54,628 nucleotides of DNA, taken from Flavobacteriaceae bacterium (GTDB taxonomy: Bacteria > Bacteroidota > Bacteroidia > Flavobacteriales > Flavobacteriaceae). Shown piece after piece: positions 1 to 10,502 of the stretch. The notes below the pieces were generated by a model. It did no database searches and was not told where the DNA came from. It worked only from the letters and a program-made list of their open reading frames with translations. Numbering within the stretch: the stretch's first letter is position 1; the number at the start of each line of letters is the position of its first letter. Location: positions 92,719-147,346 of the forward strand of contig NZFW01000020.1 of NCBI GenBank assembly GCA_002690805.1. The letters are read 5' to 3'. The position numbers and the translations under genes were made by a program.

Positions 1-1263
1 TAAAATATTATAGTTTTTTATTTCTAAACTTCCTTCATGAATTATAGAAAATGCTAAATACCCGATTATATACACAAATACAATTTGGCTTACCGAAATG
101 AAAATACTTGCTCTTTTGTGAAGCTCAGTTTGGGGAAGAATAATTACTATTCCAGCTATAATTTGAATAAAAACAAATTCAAATGCATTTGGAACAATAA
201 AACCAAGAAGTAAAACAGTTAATACATGAGAAAAGAGACCTAATCTAGCATCATAGAATGTTTTTAATGTAAGTGGTAAAATACATAATGGAATAGCGTA
301 ATAATAATTATTACCATTAAAACTTAGAATAAAAGATGTAATTCCTAATAGAAATAAAATATTAAAAATAATAAATGTCAAATCTTTATTATTCTGATAA
401 ATTATTGATCTATAATTTTTGATAAATAAAAAAAACATTAAAAAAACAGAACTTATTAAAATGGTATATCCTGTTAAGATAGTGTAACGTTGTTTTGAAG
501 AGAAATCTATAGAAATATATTCATTTTTAAGTGACCTTAGTTGTAGAAAACTTTCCCCCTCAACTAATTCTCCTTGAGCAATTATAAGTTTATCCTTTTG
601 AATAAAGTCTCTTGTAGGAGAAATAAAACTTAATGCATCCTCTAAAGATTTTTGAGTAAAATTTTCATCTAAAAAAATATTTGGTTGAATTAAATCAAAA
701 AGAAGATTGTAAAATTCTAATTTAAAGGATTCTAAAGAAGCAGAATTAGTTTCATCCAAAACAAACTTTTCAAGATTTTTTAAATTAAAAAACTGGTCAA
801 CACTTAGTGAAGTTTCTTCATTATCTCTTATTAAAAATAAAGTATTATTTTCCGTTTTAAAATTAACAGGCAAAACACCATACCTATAAATTTTATCTAT
901 TAATTCTCTTCCAAACAAATAAAGTTTATCACTAGAATCAATCAAAGGAAAAACTAGTTTTATTTGATTATTATATTTTTTTATAATACTGTCATAAATA
1001 GAAGAATCAAATCTATGGTATTTAACCTGCTTGGCTAAAATTGTATTCTTTTCGTTCTCTAATTCTTTTTCTGACTTTAAAACAGTAAAATCAAAAGGAG
1101 CATATAAAGTTTGATGCTGCCATATTTTTCCTTTTTGAAATTCATATTTAAACTGTCCACTTTTAGGAAAAATATATACTACTAAGAAGGTTGAACTTAT
1201 AAAAAGAATAAGTTTATAAAAATCTGATTGCTTTCGAATAAAATAATTATAAAGGTTTTTCAA
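1..1263 (-). CDS. 7TM-HD (HDIG-type) membrane phosphohydrolase, C-terminus off the window
   Basis: Open from a TTG at 1263 to the window edge (421 residues, no stop). The protein has one N-terminal membrane segment (about residues 17-32), a long extracytoplasmic part (about 35-255) beginning with FKYEFQKGKIWQHQTLYAPF, and then several membrane helices from about 262 onward, including YYYAIPLCILPLTLKTFYDA. This order matches the 7TMR-HDED plus 7TM architecture of PgpH-like proteins, which in other bacteria end in a cytoplasmic HD domain that hydrolyses cyclic di-AMP. That domain would lie beyond the window, so catalysis cannot be judged here. There is no ATG near the start; a TACATTTG box 22 nt upstream supports the TTG. 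Family assignment is from recognition of the N-terminal half; the substrate is inferred from relatives. Confidence 0.8.
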   Translation of the reverse strand, partial: MKNLYNYFIRKQSDFYKLILFISSTFLVVYIFPKSGQFKYEFQKGKIWQHQTLYAPFDFTVLKSEKELENEKNTILAKQVKYHRFDSSIYDSIIKKYNNQIKLVFPLIDSSDKLYLFGRELIDKIYRYGVLPVNFKTENNTLFLIRDNEETSLSVDQFFNLKNLEKFVLDETNSASLESFKLEFYNLLFDLIQPNIFLDENFTQKSLEDALSFISPTRDFIQKDKLIIAQGELVEGESFLQLRSLKNEYISIDFSSKQRYTILTGYTILISSVFLMFFLFIKNYRSIIYQNNKDLTFIIFNILFLLGITSFILSFNGNNYYYAIPLCILPLTLKTFYDARLGLFSHVLTVLLLGFIVPNAFEFVFIQIIAGIVIILPQTELHKRASIFISVSQIVFVYIIGYLAFSIIHEGSLEIKNYNIL

Positions 1264-1285
1264 AATATAATTTTTATTAAAATAA

Positions 1286-1293
1286 CAAATGTA
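1286..1293 (-). promoter_or_regulatory. Bacteroidota -7 box (TACATTTG) for the 7TM-HD gene
   Basis: On the minus strand this reads TACATTTG, a full match to TAnnTTTG, with 22 nt between it and the TTG start at 1263. No TTTG is found at the usual 19-21 nt upstream, so only half of the promoter is supported. The spacing agrees with the other promoters in the window. Confidence 0.45.
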
Positions 1294-1366
1294 TTTTAAA
1301 AAACATACAAAACCTCACTGGATTAAATTGTAAAAATAATAGTATATAATCGTAATTTAAATTTAA

Positions 1367-2587
1367 CTATTCTAACATTTTTTTCATTTTCTGATATCCC
1401 AAATTATCTCCAATAACTCCATAGATATTCATTAATGTTTTAACAGCTTCTTTGTTTTTATTAATACTAATTAATTTTTCTAGAAAAGGAACACATTCAA
1501 GATATAAGGCTTCTCTCTCTTTTTTTAAAGTATCATATCTAGCATTGTCTGCTCGCGAAGTACCCAATGAATTCATTTCTTCAACAATATCAGCCTCACC
1601 AGATAAAATTAAAGAAGTAAGATTAAAATATGCTGACTCGTATTCAGGATCAATTTCAATAGCTTTTTCATAAAAGCCTCTTGCAGATTTACTATCTCCT
1701 AAATCATTATTAACTACTCCTAAATTAAAATAAAGTATTGCATTATTTGGATCCTTATCTATAGCTTGAGATATTAAATCTTTAAATTTTTCTTTTTCAC
1801 CTAATTCTATATATATTTCTGCAGCAGTAAGTATTAAATTAATATCATTCGGATTTTCAACACGTGCCTCTTTAACTGCCTCTAAAGCTTTTTCTGTTTC
1901 ACCCTGTTTTGCATATATCAAAGCAATGTTTTTAACAATCTCAGGATATTTTGAAGGCGTTACCTCTTCTCTAAATTCAGAATAGTCATCTGATTTTTGG
2001 TAAAATTTGTATTGAGTTGCATCAAGTGCAATTTCATTTCCAGAAGCAACTTCTGTTGCAAAGTAGTTTGTCACAGACCCTGAATATTTTTTTTCTTTTA
2101 ATTCAATAAGATAACCCAAAGCCATTTTATAATCACCACCATTTATAGCATTTTGGGAAGCATAATATAAATAATCCATTCCTGCTTCATTATCTATTGT
2201 ATATGCTAAAAACAACTTTTCAGAAGACTTTAAAAATTCTTTGGCTTCACTTTCCTCAATAGCAGCAGTTATAAAGTCACCAGATAATACTTTTAATCTC
2301 TCCTGAATTTGAATTTTTAAAGAAGGATCATCCTTTAATTCATTATATCCTTTCAGAGCTAATGAATATTTCTTGTTATGATGATTAATTCTGGCAAGTA
2401 AAAATTTTACTTGATTTTTTATTTTTTCATCAGCAGAATCAAAAATAGAAGCATTATCGGAAATTATTGATTCAGATAAAATAACATTACCCTTCTTGAA
2501 GGCTTTTTCAGCAGATTTATATTCTTTTTTTTGAGCATATAAAGCTAAGCTCAAAAGAACGAAAAATAGATTTATTGTTTTTTTCAT
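1367..2587 (-). CDS. Exported tetratricopeptide-repeat (TPR) protein
   Basis: 406 residues starting with a type I signal peptide (MKKTINLFFVLLSLALYAQ, likely cut after LYA). The mature part is helical. TPR motifs are clearest in the second half, for example AILYFNLGVVNNDLGDSKSA followed by a repeat ending in IDPEYESAYFNLTSL (about residues 285-325). TPR arrays bind other proteins; the partner is unknown. The start lies 29 nt downstream of the gyrA stop on the same strand, so it is probably co-transcribed with gyrA. I know of no functional link to gyrase. Probably periplasmic; no catalytic domain is seen. Confidence 0.8.
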   Translation of the reverse strand: MKKTINLFFVLLSLALYAQKKEYKSAEKAFKKGNVILSESIISDNASIFDSADEKIKNQVKFLLARINHHNKKYSLALKGYNELKDDPSLKIQIQERLKVLSGDFITAAIEESEAKEFLKSSEKLFLAYTIDNEAGMDYLYYASQNAINGGDYKMALGYLIELKEKKYSGSVTNYFATEVASGNEIALDATQYKFYQKSDDYSEFREEVTPSKYPEIVKNIALIYAKQGETEKALEAVKEARVENPNDINLILTAAEIYIELGEKEKFKDLISQAIDKDPNNAILYFNLGVVNNDLGDSKSARGFYEKAIEIDPEYESAYFNLTSLILSGEADIVEEMNSLGTSRADNARYDTLKKEREALYLECVPFLEKLISINKNKEAVKTLMNIYGVIGDNLGYQKMKKMLE

Positions 2588-2616
2588 TTTTTTTTAAAAT
2601 ACAAAAGTAATAGAAA

Positions 2617-5112
2617 TTATTCAATTACAGCGTCATCAATTATATCAATATCTTCAACATCCTCAATCGCTTCATCATCTTTCATAACTTTCGCAACAGC
2701 AGCAATTTGATCATTTTCTTTAAGGTTAATTAGTTTTACACCTTGAGTAGCCCTGCCCATAACTCTTAAATTTGTAACCTCCATTCTAATAGCTATACCA
2801 GATTTATTTATAATCATTAAATCGTCCGAATCTGAAACACTTTTTATTGAAACTAATTCTCCAGTTTTTTCAGTAATAGATATTGTTTTTACACCCTTAC
2901 CTCCTCTGTTTGTAATCCTATAATCTTCCAAACTAGATCTTTTTCCGTATCCATTTTCTGAAACAACAAGTATATTAGCATCCATATCATTTACAGAAAT
3001 CATTCCTACAACTTCATCTAAATCATTTTTTAATCTTATTCCTCGAACTCCGGAAGCTCCTCTTCCCATGGGTCTTGTTTTACTTTCCTCAAATCTAATA
3101 GCTTTACCTGATTTAACTGCCAACAAAATCTGACTTGAACCATTAGTTAGTTTTGCTTCAAGCAATTCATCATTTTCCTTTATGGTTATTGCATTAATAC
3201 CATTAGCTCTGGGTCTTGAATATTTTTCAAGGGATGTTTTTTTAACCTGGCCCTTTTTTGTAGCCATAATAACATAATGGCTATTTATGTAGTCTTCATC
3301 TTTTAAATCTTGAGTACAAATAAAAGCTTTGACCTTGTCATCTTGTTCTATGTTAATTAAATTTTGCATTGCCCTTCCCTTTGAAGTTTTTGAGCCTTCA
3401 GGGATTTCATAAACACGCATCCAAAAACATTTTCCTTTTTGAGTAAAGAAGAGCATGTATTGATGATTTGTTCCAACAAAAAGATCCTCTAGAAAATCTT
3501 CATTTCTTGTTGTAGAAGCCTTTTGTCCTACTCCACCCCTATTTTGAGTTTTGTATTCAGATAATGGAGTACGTTTTATGTAACCCGCATGAGAAATTGT
3601 AATTACAACCTTTTCATCAGGAATTATATCTTCTACTCTAAAATTTCCACCAGCATACTCGATTACTGATCGTCTATCGTCACCATATTTTTCTTTGACT
3701 TCTTCAAGTTCATTTTTTATAATTTCCATTCTAACGTCCTTTTTATCAAGGATGTTTTTTAAACTTGAAATAGTTTTTTGGAGTTCATCAAATTCTGATC
3801 TTAATTTATTTTGCTCAAGTCCAGTAAGCTGTCTTAGTCTCATTTCAACAATAGCTTTAGCTTGAATTTCAGATAATTTGAATTTATCCATAAGTTTTTC
3901 ACGAGCTTCATCAGGACTTTTCGAACTTCTTATAAGAGAAATGACATCATCAATATTATCTGAGGCAATAATTAAGCCTTCTAAAACATGTGAACGATCT
4001 TCAGCTTTTTTTAATTCAAACTTAGTTCTTCTGACAACAACCTCATGTCTGTGGTCAACAAAATGAAGAATCATATCTTTTAAATTCAACATTTGTGGTC
4101 TTCCTTTTACAAGAGCAATATTATTAACGCTAAAAGATGATTGTAAAGGGGTATACTTAAAAAGCTTATTCAAAACAATATTTGGAATAGCATCTCTTTT
4201 TAAAATGTAAACTATTCGCATTCCGTTTCTATCAGATTCATCCCTAATATTAGAAATACCTTCAATTTTCTTATCATTCACCAATTCAGCTGTTTTTCTA
4301 ATCATTTCAGCCTTATTAACTTGGTAAGGAATTTCAGTAACTATTATGCTTTCTCTACCATCGACTTCTTCAATGACTGCTTTAGCTCTCATTACTATTC
4401 TGCCTCGACCTGTGTGAAATGCCTCTCTTACACCTTCATAACCATAAATAATTCCACCAGTTGGAAAATCTGGGGCTTTTACAAATTCCATCAATCCTTC
4501 TATATCTATTGAATTATTATCAATATATGCAACAGTACCATTAATAATTTCGGTTAAATTATGAGGAGGCATATTAGTTGCCATTCCCACAGCAATTCCT
4601 GAAGCACCGTTAACTAATAAATTTGGGATTTTTGTTGGAAGGACAGTAGGTTCTCTAAGAGTATCATCGAAGTTTAATTGATGGTCAACAGTCTCTTTTT
4701 CTATATCAGCAAGCATATCTTCAGATATTTTTTTCATTCTTGCTTCAGTATATCTCATTGCTGCAGGACTATCTCCATCTACAGAGCCAAAATTACCTTG
4801 TCCGTCAACTAATAAATATCGTAAGCTCCATGTCTGAGCCATGCGAACCATAGTATCATATACTGAGGAATCTCCGTGTGGATGATATTTACCTAGGACA
4901 TCCCCGACAATTCTTGCAGACTTACGATATGCAGTTGTTGATCGAATTCCCATATCATGCATACCATAAAGAACCCTTCGATGAACAGGCTTTAATCCAT
5001 CACGTACATCTGGCAGAGCACGCGACACAATGACAGACATAGAATAGTCTATGTATGCTGATTTCATTTCATCCTCAATGTTGATAGGAATTAATCTTTC
5101 TTCTTGAGTCAT
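2617..5112 (-). CDS. gyrA: DNA gyrase subunit A
   Basis: Breakage-reunion subunit of gyrase, which with GyrB introduces negative supercoils using ATP. The 831 residues have the usual order: winged-helix/tower domain, coiled coil, then the beta-pinwheel. The catalytic tyrosine is Tyr121 in [10 protein letters not shown]. The quinolone region [15 protein letters not shown] keeps Ser82 and Asp86, equivalent to E. coli Ser83 and Asp87, so no classical resistance change is seen. A GyrA-box-like QNRGGVG lies near residue 525, which favours gyrase over topoisomerase IV. The acidic tail (VEDIDIIDD) is also typical. The TPR gene follows 29 nt downstream. A weak -7-like TATTTTCG lies at 5138-5145, 25 nt before the ATG. 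gyrB is not in the window. Confidence 0.97.
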   Translation of the reverse strand: MTQEERLIPINIEDEMKSAYIDYSMSVIVSRALPDVRDGLKPVHRRVLYGMHDMGIRSTTAYRKSARIVGDVLGKYHPHGDSSVYDTMVRMAQTWSLRYLLVDGQGNFGSVDGDSPAAMRYTEARMKKISEDMLADIEKETVDHQLNFDDTLREPTVLPTKIPNLLVNGASGIAVGMATNMPPHNLTEIINGTVAYIDNNSIDIEGLMEFVKAPDFPTGGIIYGYEGVREAFHTGRGRIVMRAKAVIEEVDGRESIIVTEIPYQVNKAEMIRKTAELVNDKKIEGISNIRDESDRNGMRIVYILKRDAIPNIVLNKLFKYTPLQSSFSVNNIALVKGRPQMLNLKDMILHFVDHRHEVVVRRTKFELKKAEDRSHVLEGLIIASDNIDDVISLIRSSKSPDEAREKLMDKFKLSEIQAKAIVEMRLRQLTGLEQNKLRSEFDELQKTISSLKNILDKKDVRMEIIKNELEEVKEKYGDDRRSVIEYAGGNFRVEDIIPDEKVVITISHAGYIKRTPLSEYKTQNRGGVGQKASTTRNEDFLEDLFVGTNHQYMLFFTQKGKCFWMRVYEIPEGSKTSKGRAMQNLINIEQDDKVKAFICTQDLKDEDYINSHYVIMATKKGQVKKTSLEKYSRPRANGINAITIKENDELLEAKLTNGSSQILLAVKSGKAIRFEESKTRPMGRGASGVRGIRLKNDLDEVVGMISVNDMDANILVVSENGYGKRSSLEDYRITNRGGKGVKTISITEKTGELVSIKSVSDSDDLMIINKSGIAIRMEVTNLRVMGRATQGVKLINLKENDQIAAVAKVMKDDEAIEDVEDIDIIDDAVIE

Positions 5113-5327
5113 TTTAAAAAGTGTTTTTCGCTAATTACGAAAATAACTAATAGTGTCTACATACATACGAGTTATTAATCTTTTATTATGATTTTTATTA
5201 ACATTTATTAGTTATAATTTTATAAATTAATATCAACAAGAGTTTTGATAAATGATTTTTTTTTTGTCTTTTTAATAAATAATGTTATATGGTACATTTA
5301 TTGATTATTAATATTTAAAAAATTGAT

Positions 5328-7883
5328 ATGGATGATAATTTTTCACCAAGAGTAAAAGATGTTATTGCCTACAGTAAAGAGGAAGCTCTTAGACTTGGAC
5401 ATAGTTTTATTGGAACAGAACATTTAATGCTTGGTATCTTGAGAGATGGTGAAGGTAAAGCAATATCAATTTTAACTTCACTGAAAGTAAATTTAGAATT
5501 ATTAAGGAAAAAGGTTGAAATATTAAATCCTGCAGATATTGAAAATACATCACCTAATGAAAAAAAGAATCTTCATTTAACACGCCAGGCAGAAAGAGCA
5601 CTTAAAACAACTTTTCTTGAAGCAAAACTTTTTCAAAGTGATTTAATTAACACCGTCCATTTACTTCTTTGCATCTTAAGGAATGAAAATGATCCTACGA
5701 CAAAATTATTAATTAATTTAAACATAGATTACGAAATTGTTAAAGATCAGTTCAAGCTCCTTATTTCTGAAAACAATAATGAATATTCCGATCTATCATC
5801 TAATTCCTCTTTCCCAAATGAAATGGAAGATGATACAAATTCAGATAAAAAAGAAAATCCTTTCGTATCGTCTTCTCAACCAAAATCAAAAATAAAATCT
5901 AAAACACCTGTTTTAGATAATTTTGGAAGAGATTTGACTAATATGGCCATGAATGACAAACTAGACCCGGTTGTTGGTAGGGAAAAAGAAATTGAAAGAG
6001 TTTCTCAAATCTTAAGTAGAAGAAAAAAGAATAATCCATTATTAATTGGTGAGCCTGGTGTTGGAAAGTCAGCGATTGCAGAAGGATTAGCTATTAGAAT
6101 TATACAAAAAAAAGTTTCAAGAGTTTTATTCAATAAGAGAGTGGTCACTCTAGATCTTGCCAGTCTAGTTGCTGGAACAAAATATAGAGGTCAATTTGAA
6201 GAAAGAATGAAAGCAGTCATGAACGAGCTAGAAAAAAACTCAAATATCATTCTTTTTATTGATGAAATTCACACAATTGTAGGAGCAGGTGGAGCAACAG
6301 GAAGTCTTGATGCTTCAAATATGTTTAAGCCTGCACTGGCAAGAGGTGAAATTCAATGTATAGGTGCTACTACGCTTGATGAGTATAGACAAAATATAGA
6401 AAAGGATGGAGCGCTTGAAAGACGCTTTCAAAAAATATTAGTTGAAGAGGCTTCAGTTGATGAAACTCTTGAGATTTTAAAAAATATAAAGGATAAATAT
6501 GAAAACCATCATAATGTAACCTATAAAGATGAAGCATTAGAAGCATGTGTTGATCTTAGCTTCAGATATATTTCAGATAGATTTCTGCCCGATAAGGCTA
6601 TAGATGCACTAGACGAGGCAGGTTCACGTGTTCACATTCAAAATATGAATGTACCTAAAGAAATAATTGAGCTTGAAAAGGAACTTGAGGAAATTAAAAA
6701 TGAAAAAAATACTGTTGTAAAAAAACAAAAATATGAAGAAGCAGCAAAGCTTCGAGATGATGAAAAGAGAGTTGAAAAAAAATTACTAATTGCTCAAGAT
6801 AATTGGAATGAAACATCGAAACAGAATCGAATTGAGGTTAATGAATCTGATATTGCAGATGTGGTTTCCATGATGACTAATATTCCAGTAAATAAGATAG
6901 TGAAGTCTGAAAAAAATAAACTGTCAAAACTCTCAACAACCATATCCAATAAATTGATTGGGCAAAATGAAGCAGTTGATAAAGTTGTTAAAGCTATTCA
7001 AAGAAATAGATCTGGGCTTAAGGCGCCAGATAAACCTATCGGTTCATTTATTTTCCTTGGACAAACTGGAGTAGGAAAAACTCAATTAGCAAAGATTTTG
7101 GCTGATGAAATTTTTGACTCTGAAGAAAACTTAATTCGTATTGATATGAGTGAATACATGGAGAAGTTTGCTATTTCAAGACTAATTGGTGCTCCTCCAG
7201 GATATGTTGGTTATGAAGAAGGCGGCCAACTGAGTGAAAAAGTCAGGAGACGTCCATACTCAGTTATACTTTTAGATGAAGTTGAAAAAGCCCATCCTGA
7301 CGTATTTAATATGCTACTTCAAGTTCTTGATGATGGATTTTTAACAGATAGTTTAGGTAGAAAGGTAAATTTTCAGAATACAATAATAATAATGACATCA
7401 AATATAGGAGCTCGTCAATTAAAGGATTTTGGAACTGGAGTTGGTTTTGAAACATCATCTCAAAAATCTCAATCTGATGAAATACAAAAAAGAGTTATTG
7501 AAAGTGCATTGAAAAAAACTTTTGCTCCTGAATTTTTAAATAGAGTTGATGATTTTATTATTTTTAATTCATTAGATAAAAAATCAATTTCTAGCATTGT
7601 AGAGATTGAACTAAAAAAATTAGTTAATCGTGTAGAAAAACTTGGTTATTCAATAAAACTCACCAAGTCAGCAAAAGATTTTATCGTTGAGAAGGGTTAC
7701 GATGAAAAATACGGTGCAAGACCACTCAAAAGAGCTCTTCAAAAATATGTTGAGGATTTAGTGGCTGAACAAATTGTTAATAATCTAATTAACGAAGGTG
7801 ATAATCTAATCATAGATCTAGAAAATAATGATGATCAGCTTTCTATTTCAAATATTCCAAAAACATCTTTCAAAAAAAAATAA
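5328..7883 (+). CDS. clpC: ATP-dependent Clp protease ATP-binding subunit ClpC
   Basis: Hsp100 unfoldase that feeds substrates to ClpP in the cytoplasm. The 851 residues comprise two N-terminal Clp repeats (about 3-145), a first AAA+ module with Walker A GEPGVGKSA near 241, a middle region with a UVR motif (KYEEAAKLRDDEKRVEKKL, about 468), and a second AAA+ module with GQTGVGKTQL near 578. The UVR motif marks ClpC rather than ClpA or ClpB. A VGF tripeptide near 705 (GTGVGFE) corresponds to the ClpP-docking loop, so this is a protease partner. Transcribed divergently from gyrA across 215 bp that hold no clear promoter, only TACATTTA at 5293-5300 (one mismatch). No clpP lies nearby. Confidence 0.96.
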   Translation: MDDNFSPRVKDVIAYSKEEALRLGHSFIGTEHLMLGILRDGEGKAISILTSLKVNLELLRKKVEILNPADIENTSPNEKKNLHLTRQAERALKTTFLEAKLFQSDLINTVHLLLCILRNENDPTTKLLINLNIDYEIVKDQFKLLISENNNEYSDLSSNSSFPNEMEDDTNSDKKENPFVSSSQPKSKIKSKTPVLDNFGRDLTNMAMNDKLDPVVGREKEIERVSQILSRRKKNNPLLIGEPGVGKSAIAEGLAIRIIQKKVSRVLFNKRVVTLDLASLVAGTKYRGQFEERMKAVMNELEKNSNIILFIDEIHTIVGAGGATGSLDASNMFKPALARGEIQCIGATTLDEYRQNIEKDGALERRFQKILVEEASVDETLEILKNIKDKYENHHNVTYKDEALEACVDLSFRYISDRFLPDKAIDALDEAGSRVHIQNMNVPKEIIELEKELEEIKNEKNTVVKKQKYEEAAKLRDDEKRVEKKLLIAQDNWNETSKQNRIEVNESDIADVVSMMTNIPVNKIVKSEKNKLSKLSTTISNKLIGQNEAVDKVVKAIQRNRSGLKAPDKPIGSFIFLGQTGVGKTQLAKILADEIFDSEENLIRIDMSEYMEKFAISRLIGAPPGYVGYEEGGQLSEKVRRRPYSVILLDEVEKAHPDVFNMLLQVLDDGFLTDSLGRKVNFQNTIIIMTSNIGARQLKDFGTGVGFETSSQKSQSDEIQKRVIESALKKTFAPEFLNRVDDFIIFNSLDKKSISSIVEIELKKLVNRVEKLGYSIKLTKSAKDFIVEKGYDEKYGARPLKRALQKYVEDLVAEQIVNNLINEGDNLIIDLENNDDQLSISNIPKTSFKKK

Positions 7884-7930
7884 ACCCTCATTGTTGTAAA
7901 CAAAACAATTTACACTAATTTTAAAAAAAA

Positions 7931-7938
7931 TATTTTTG
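7931..7938 (+). promoter_or_regulatory. Candidate -7 box (TATTTTTG) for thrABC
   Basis: TATTTTTG fits TAnnTTTG exactly. A weak -33 (ATTT at 7908-7911, 19 nt away) precedes it. If used, the transcript would start near 7945, just before the first arm of the inverted repeat, leaving a leader of about 110 nt. The location between clpC and thrA makes thrA the target. Confidence 0.4.
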
Positions 7939-7950
7939 ACAATTTTTCTT

Positions 7951-8024
7951 GAAGTTTTATGATCAAAAATTAATTTTAATCTAAAACTTCATTTTTACAA
8001 AAAACCATTCATATTAGAAGTTTT
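7951..8024 (+). promoter_or_regulatory. Three-segment inverted-repeat leader ahead of thrA (attenuator or clpC terminator)
   Basis: Segment 1 GAAGTTTTA (7951-7959) is fully complementary to segment 2 TAAAACTTC (7982-7990). The stem extends inward with GAT/ATC and AAAA/TTTT, about 16 bp with one bulge and one mismatch, and is followed by ATTTTTAC. Segment 3 GAAGTTTT (8017-8024) can also pair with segment 2 and is followed by a T-rich run up to the thrA start. Two mutually exclusive hairpins are the usual design of an attenuator. The simpler alternative is that 7951-7995 is the clpC terminator. I see no Thr- or Ile-rich leader peptide. Confidence 0.5.
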
Positions 8025-8054
8025 GTTTTATAAATTTTTTATTTCTTACAGTTA

Positions 8055-10502
8055 ATGAAAGTTTTAAAATTTGGAGGGACATCAGTTGCTAATTCAAAAT
8101 CAATTGATTCTATACTTGAAATTATTAAAAAAAATGATTGCTCCTTAACAGTTACTGTTTCTGCACTAGGAGGAATTACCAATATGCTTTCCAATATGAT
8201 AAAAAAAGCTGCAGAGGGAGAAAGAAATTATAAAAGTGAGATTAGTTTAATCAAAAAAAGACACATAGAGGTAATTGAAGCTAAAATTCCCGTCAAAAAG
8301 CAGGATAAAATTGTTAGTTTTTTAAAAATACAACTTCATGAGCTAGAAAATTTTCTTGATTCTGTTTTTTCACTTAAGGAAGCGACTCAAAGGTCATCTG
8401 CAAAAATAATTAGTTTTGGTGAAGTTCTTTCAAGTCAAATTATTTTTGAAATTATTAAAAATAAAAATAAAAATATTTCGTACGGTGATTCAAGAGTTTT
8501 GATAGAAACATCTGAATATAATAATCGCCAAATTGTTAATTTTAAAAATACTAGAAAAAAAATACTTGAATTTTACAAGAAAAATAATTCTAAACTAACA
8601 ATAGTTCCAGGATTTATTTCTTCAAACAGTAATGGAGAACCGACTAATCTTGGAAGAGGAGGTTCAGATTATACAGCAGCAATTTTTGCAAACATTCTAA
8701 ATGCTAAAATTCTCGAAATTTGGACAGATGTTAGTGGGATGTTTTCTGCAAACCCGAATATTGTCAGACAAGCAAGACCAATTAGTAATATGTCTTATTA
8801 TGAAGCAATGGAAATGTCTCATTTTGGAGCTAAAGTAATTTATCCCCCTACATTACAACCGATTATTGAAAAAGAAATTCCCATCATCATCAAAAACACT
8901 TTTAAACCAGATGATCAAGGGACAACAATAACTAAAATAAGTAAGAAAACAGATCAAATTGTTAAGGGCATTAGTCATATTGATAATGTATCACTAATTA
9001 CATTGGAAGGCTCAGGAATGATTGGAACTCCTGGCTTTTCTCTTAGATTACTTGAATCAATTTCAAAAAATAATATAAATATAATAATGATAACTCAGGC
9101 TTCATCTGAATATTCTATTTGTATATGTCTAAAAGAAAAAGATTCTAACAAAGCAAAAGAATCGATTGATGAAGAATTTAAATTTGAAATAAAAAGTGGT
9201 AAGGTTAATCCTGTAAGAATTGAAAATAAATTAGTAAATATTGCAATTGTAGGTGATAAAATGAAAGATCATCAAGGTATAAGCGGGAAGTTATTTAGCA
9301 GCCTAGGATTTAATAATATTAATATCAGGGCAATTGCTCAGGGTGCCTCTGAAAGAAATATTTCAATAATAATTGATAAAATAAATACAAATAAAGCATT
9401 AAATACATTACACGAAAGTTTTTTTGAATCTCAAATAAAAGAAATAAATCTATTCATCACTGGAGTTGGAAATGTTGGAAGAAAATTACTAGAACAAATT
9501 AATACTCAAAATAAATACCTTCATAAAAATCATAATCTAAACATCAGAATAATGGGTATCTCTAATTCAAAAACAATGATTCTAGAAGAAAGCCCTATAA
9601 ACATTAAATATTGGAAAGAATTATTAAATAATGGTATTAAAGCAGATAGAAAAGTATTTTTTGAACATATAAAATCCAAAAATTTCAGAAATTCAATATT
9701 TATTGATAATACAGCTAGTGATATAATTTCAAAAGAGTATCCAAGTTTTCTAAAAAACAATATAAGTGTAGTTACTTGTAATAAAATTGCATGCTCAGGT
9801 AATTATAAAAATTATAAAAAATTAAAATCTATTTCTAGTAAATTTAATAGTTATTTCTTATTTGAAACAAATGTTGGAGCTGGTCTTCCTGTAATTGACA
9901 CTCTTAATAATTTAATTCTCTCCGGTGATAAAATCATAAAAATAGAAGCAATATTATCAGGAAGCCTAAATTATATTTTTAATAATTTTAAAAAAAACAA
10001 ATCATTTTCAGAGGTCGTTAAAGATGCAGAAAAGATGGGCTACACGGAACCTGATCCAAAAATAGACTTAAGCGGAATAGATGTTGCCAGGAAAATTTTA
10101 ATTCTGGCAAGAGAATCGGGATTAAATATTGAATTAAATGATGTAATTAATAATTCTTTTCTTCCTAATAATTGTCTGAACACAAAAAATAAAAAAGATT
10201 TCTACAATAGTCTCAAAATTGAGTCAAGTCATTTTAAAAATATTTTAAAAGATGCAGAAAAAAATGACTGTAAACTTAAATACGTTGCTCAACTAAAAAA
10301 TGGAGTAGCCAGTGTTGGTTTGAAGAAAATATATAAAAATCATGATTTCTATAATTTGGATGGAAGCGACAATATTATTTTATTTTACACCAAGCGATAC
10401 CCTTTACAACCCCTAATTGTTAAGGGTGCAGGTGCAGGTGCTGATGTCACTGCTGCTGGTATATTTGCAGATATAATAAGAATAGGAAAAAATAATTTAT
10501 AA
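8055..10502 (+). CDS. thrA: Bifunctional aspartate kinase / homoserine dehydrogenase
   Basis: Catalyses the first and third steps from aspartate to threonine: phosphorylation of aspartate and NAD(P)H reduction of aspartate semialdehyde to homoserine. The 815 residues begin with the aspartokinase signature KFGGTSV (5-11). ACT-type regulatory domains lie near 315-450, including SGMIGTPGFSLRLLESI, where threonine feedback would be expected. The dehydrogenase half starts with the nucleotide-binding GVGNVGRKLL near 468 and contains FETNVGAGLPVIDTL and GSLNYI. First gene of thrABC; its TAA overlaps the thrB ATG by one base, so translation is likely coupled. Expression may be set by the structured leader upstream. 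Length is normal for fused ThrA. Confidence 0.96.
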   Translation: MKVLKFGGTSVANSKSIDSILEIIKKNDCSLTVTVSALGGITNMLSNMIKKAAEGERNYKSEISLIKKRHIEVIEAKIPVKKQDKIVSFLKIQLHELENFLDSVFSLKEATQRSSAKIISFGEVLSSQIIFEIIKNKNKNISYGDSRVLIETSEYNNRQIVNFKNTRKKILEFYKKNNSKLTIVPGFISSNSNGEPTNLGRGGSDYTAAIFANILNAKILEIWTDVSGMFSANPNIVRQARPISNMSYYEAMEMSHFGAKVIYPPTLQPIIEKEIPIIIKNTFKPDDQGTTITKISKKTDQIVKGISHIDNVSLITLEGSGMIGTPGFSLRLLESISKNNINIIMITQASSEYSICICLKEKDSNKAKESIDEEFKFEIKSGKVNPVRIENKLVNIAIVGDKMKDHQGISGKLFSSLGFNNINIRAIAQGASERNISIIIDKINTNKALNTLHESFFESQIKEINLFITGVGNVGRKLLEQINTQNKYLHKNHNLNIRIMGISNSKTMILEESPINIKYWKELLNNGIKADRKVFFEHIKSKNFRNSIFIDNTASDIISKEYPSFLKNNISVVTCNKIACSGNYKNYKKLKSISSKFNSYFLFETNVGAGLPVIDTLNNLILSGDKIIKIEAILSGSLNYIFNNFKKNKSFSEVVKDAEKMGYTEPDPKIDLSGIDVARKILILARESGLNIELNDVINNSFLPNNCLNTKNKKDFYNSLKIESSHFKNILKDAEKNDCKLKYVAQLKNGVASVGLKKIYKNHDFYNLDGSDNIILFYTKRYPLQPLIVKGAGAGADVTAAGIFADIIRIGKNNL

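Noticed and set aside
5113-5327. A regulatory RNA or chaperone-type operator between gyrA and clpC
   Set aside because: I found only weak -7-like boxes and no convincing inverted repeat.
7960-7975. A tiny ORF (MIKN) inside the thr leader hairpin
   Set aside because: Four codons without Thr; not credible as an attenuation peptide.
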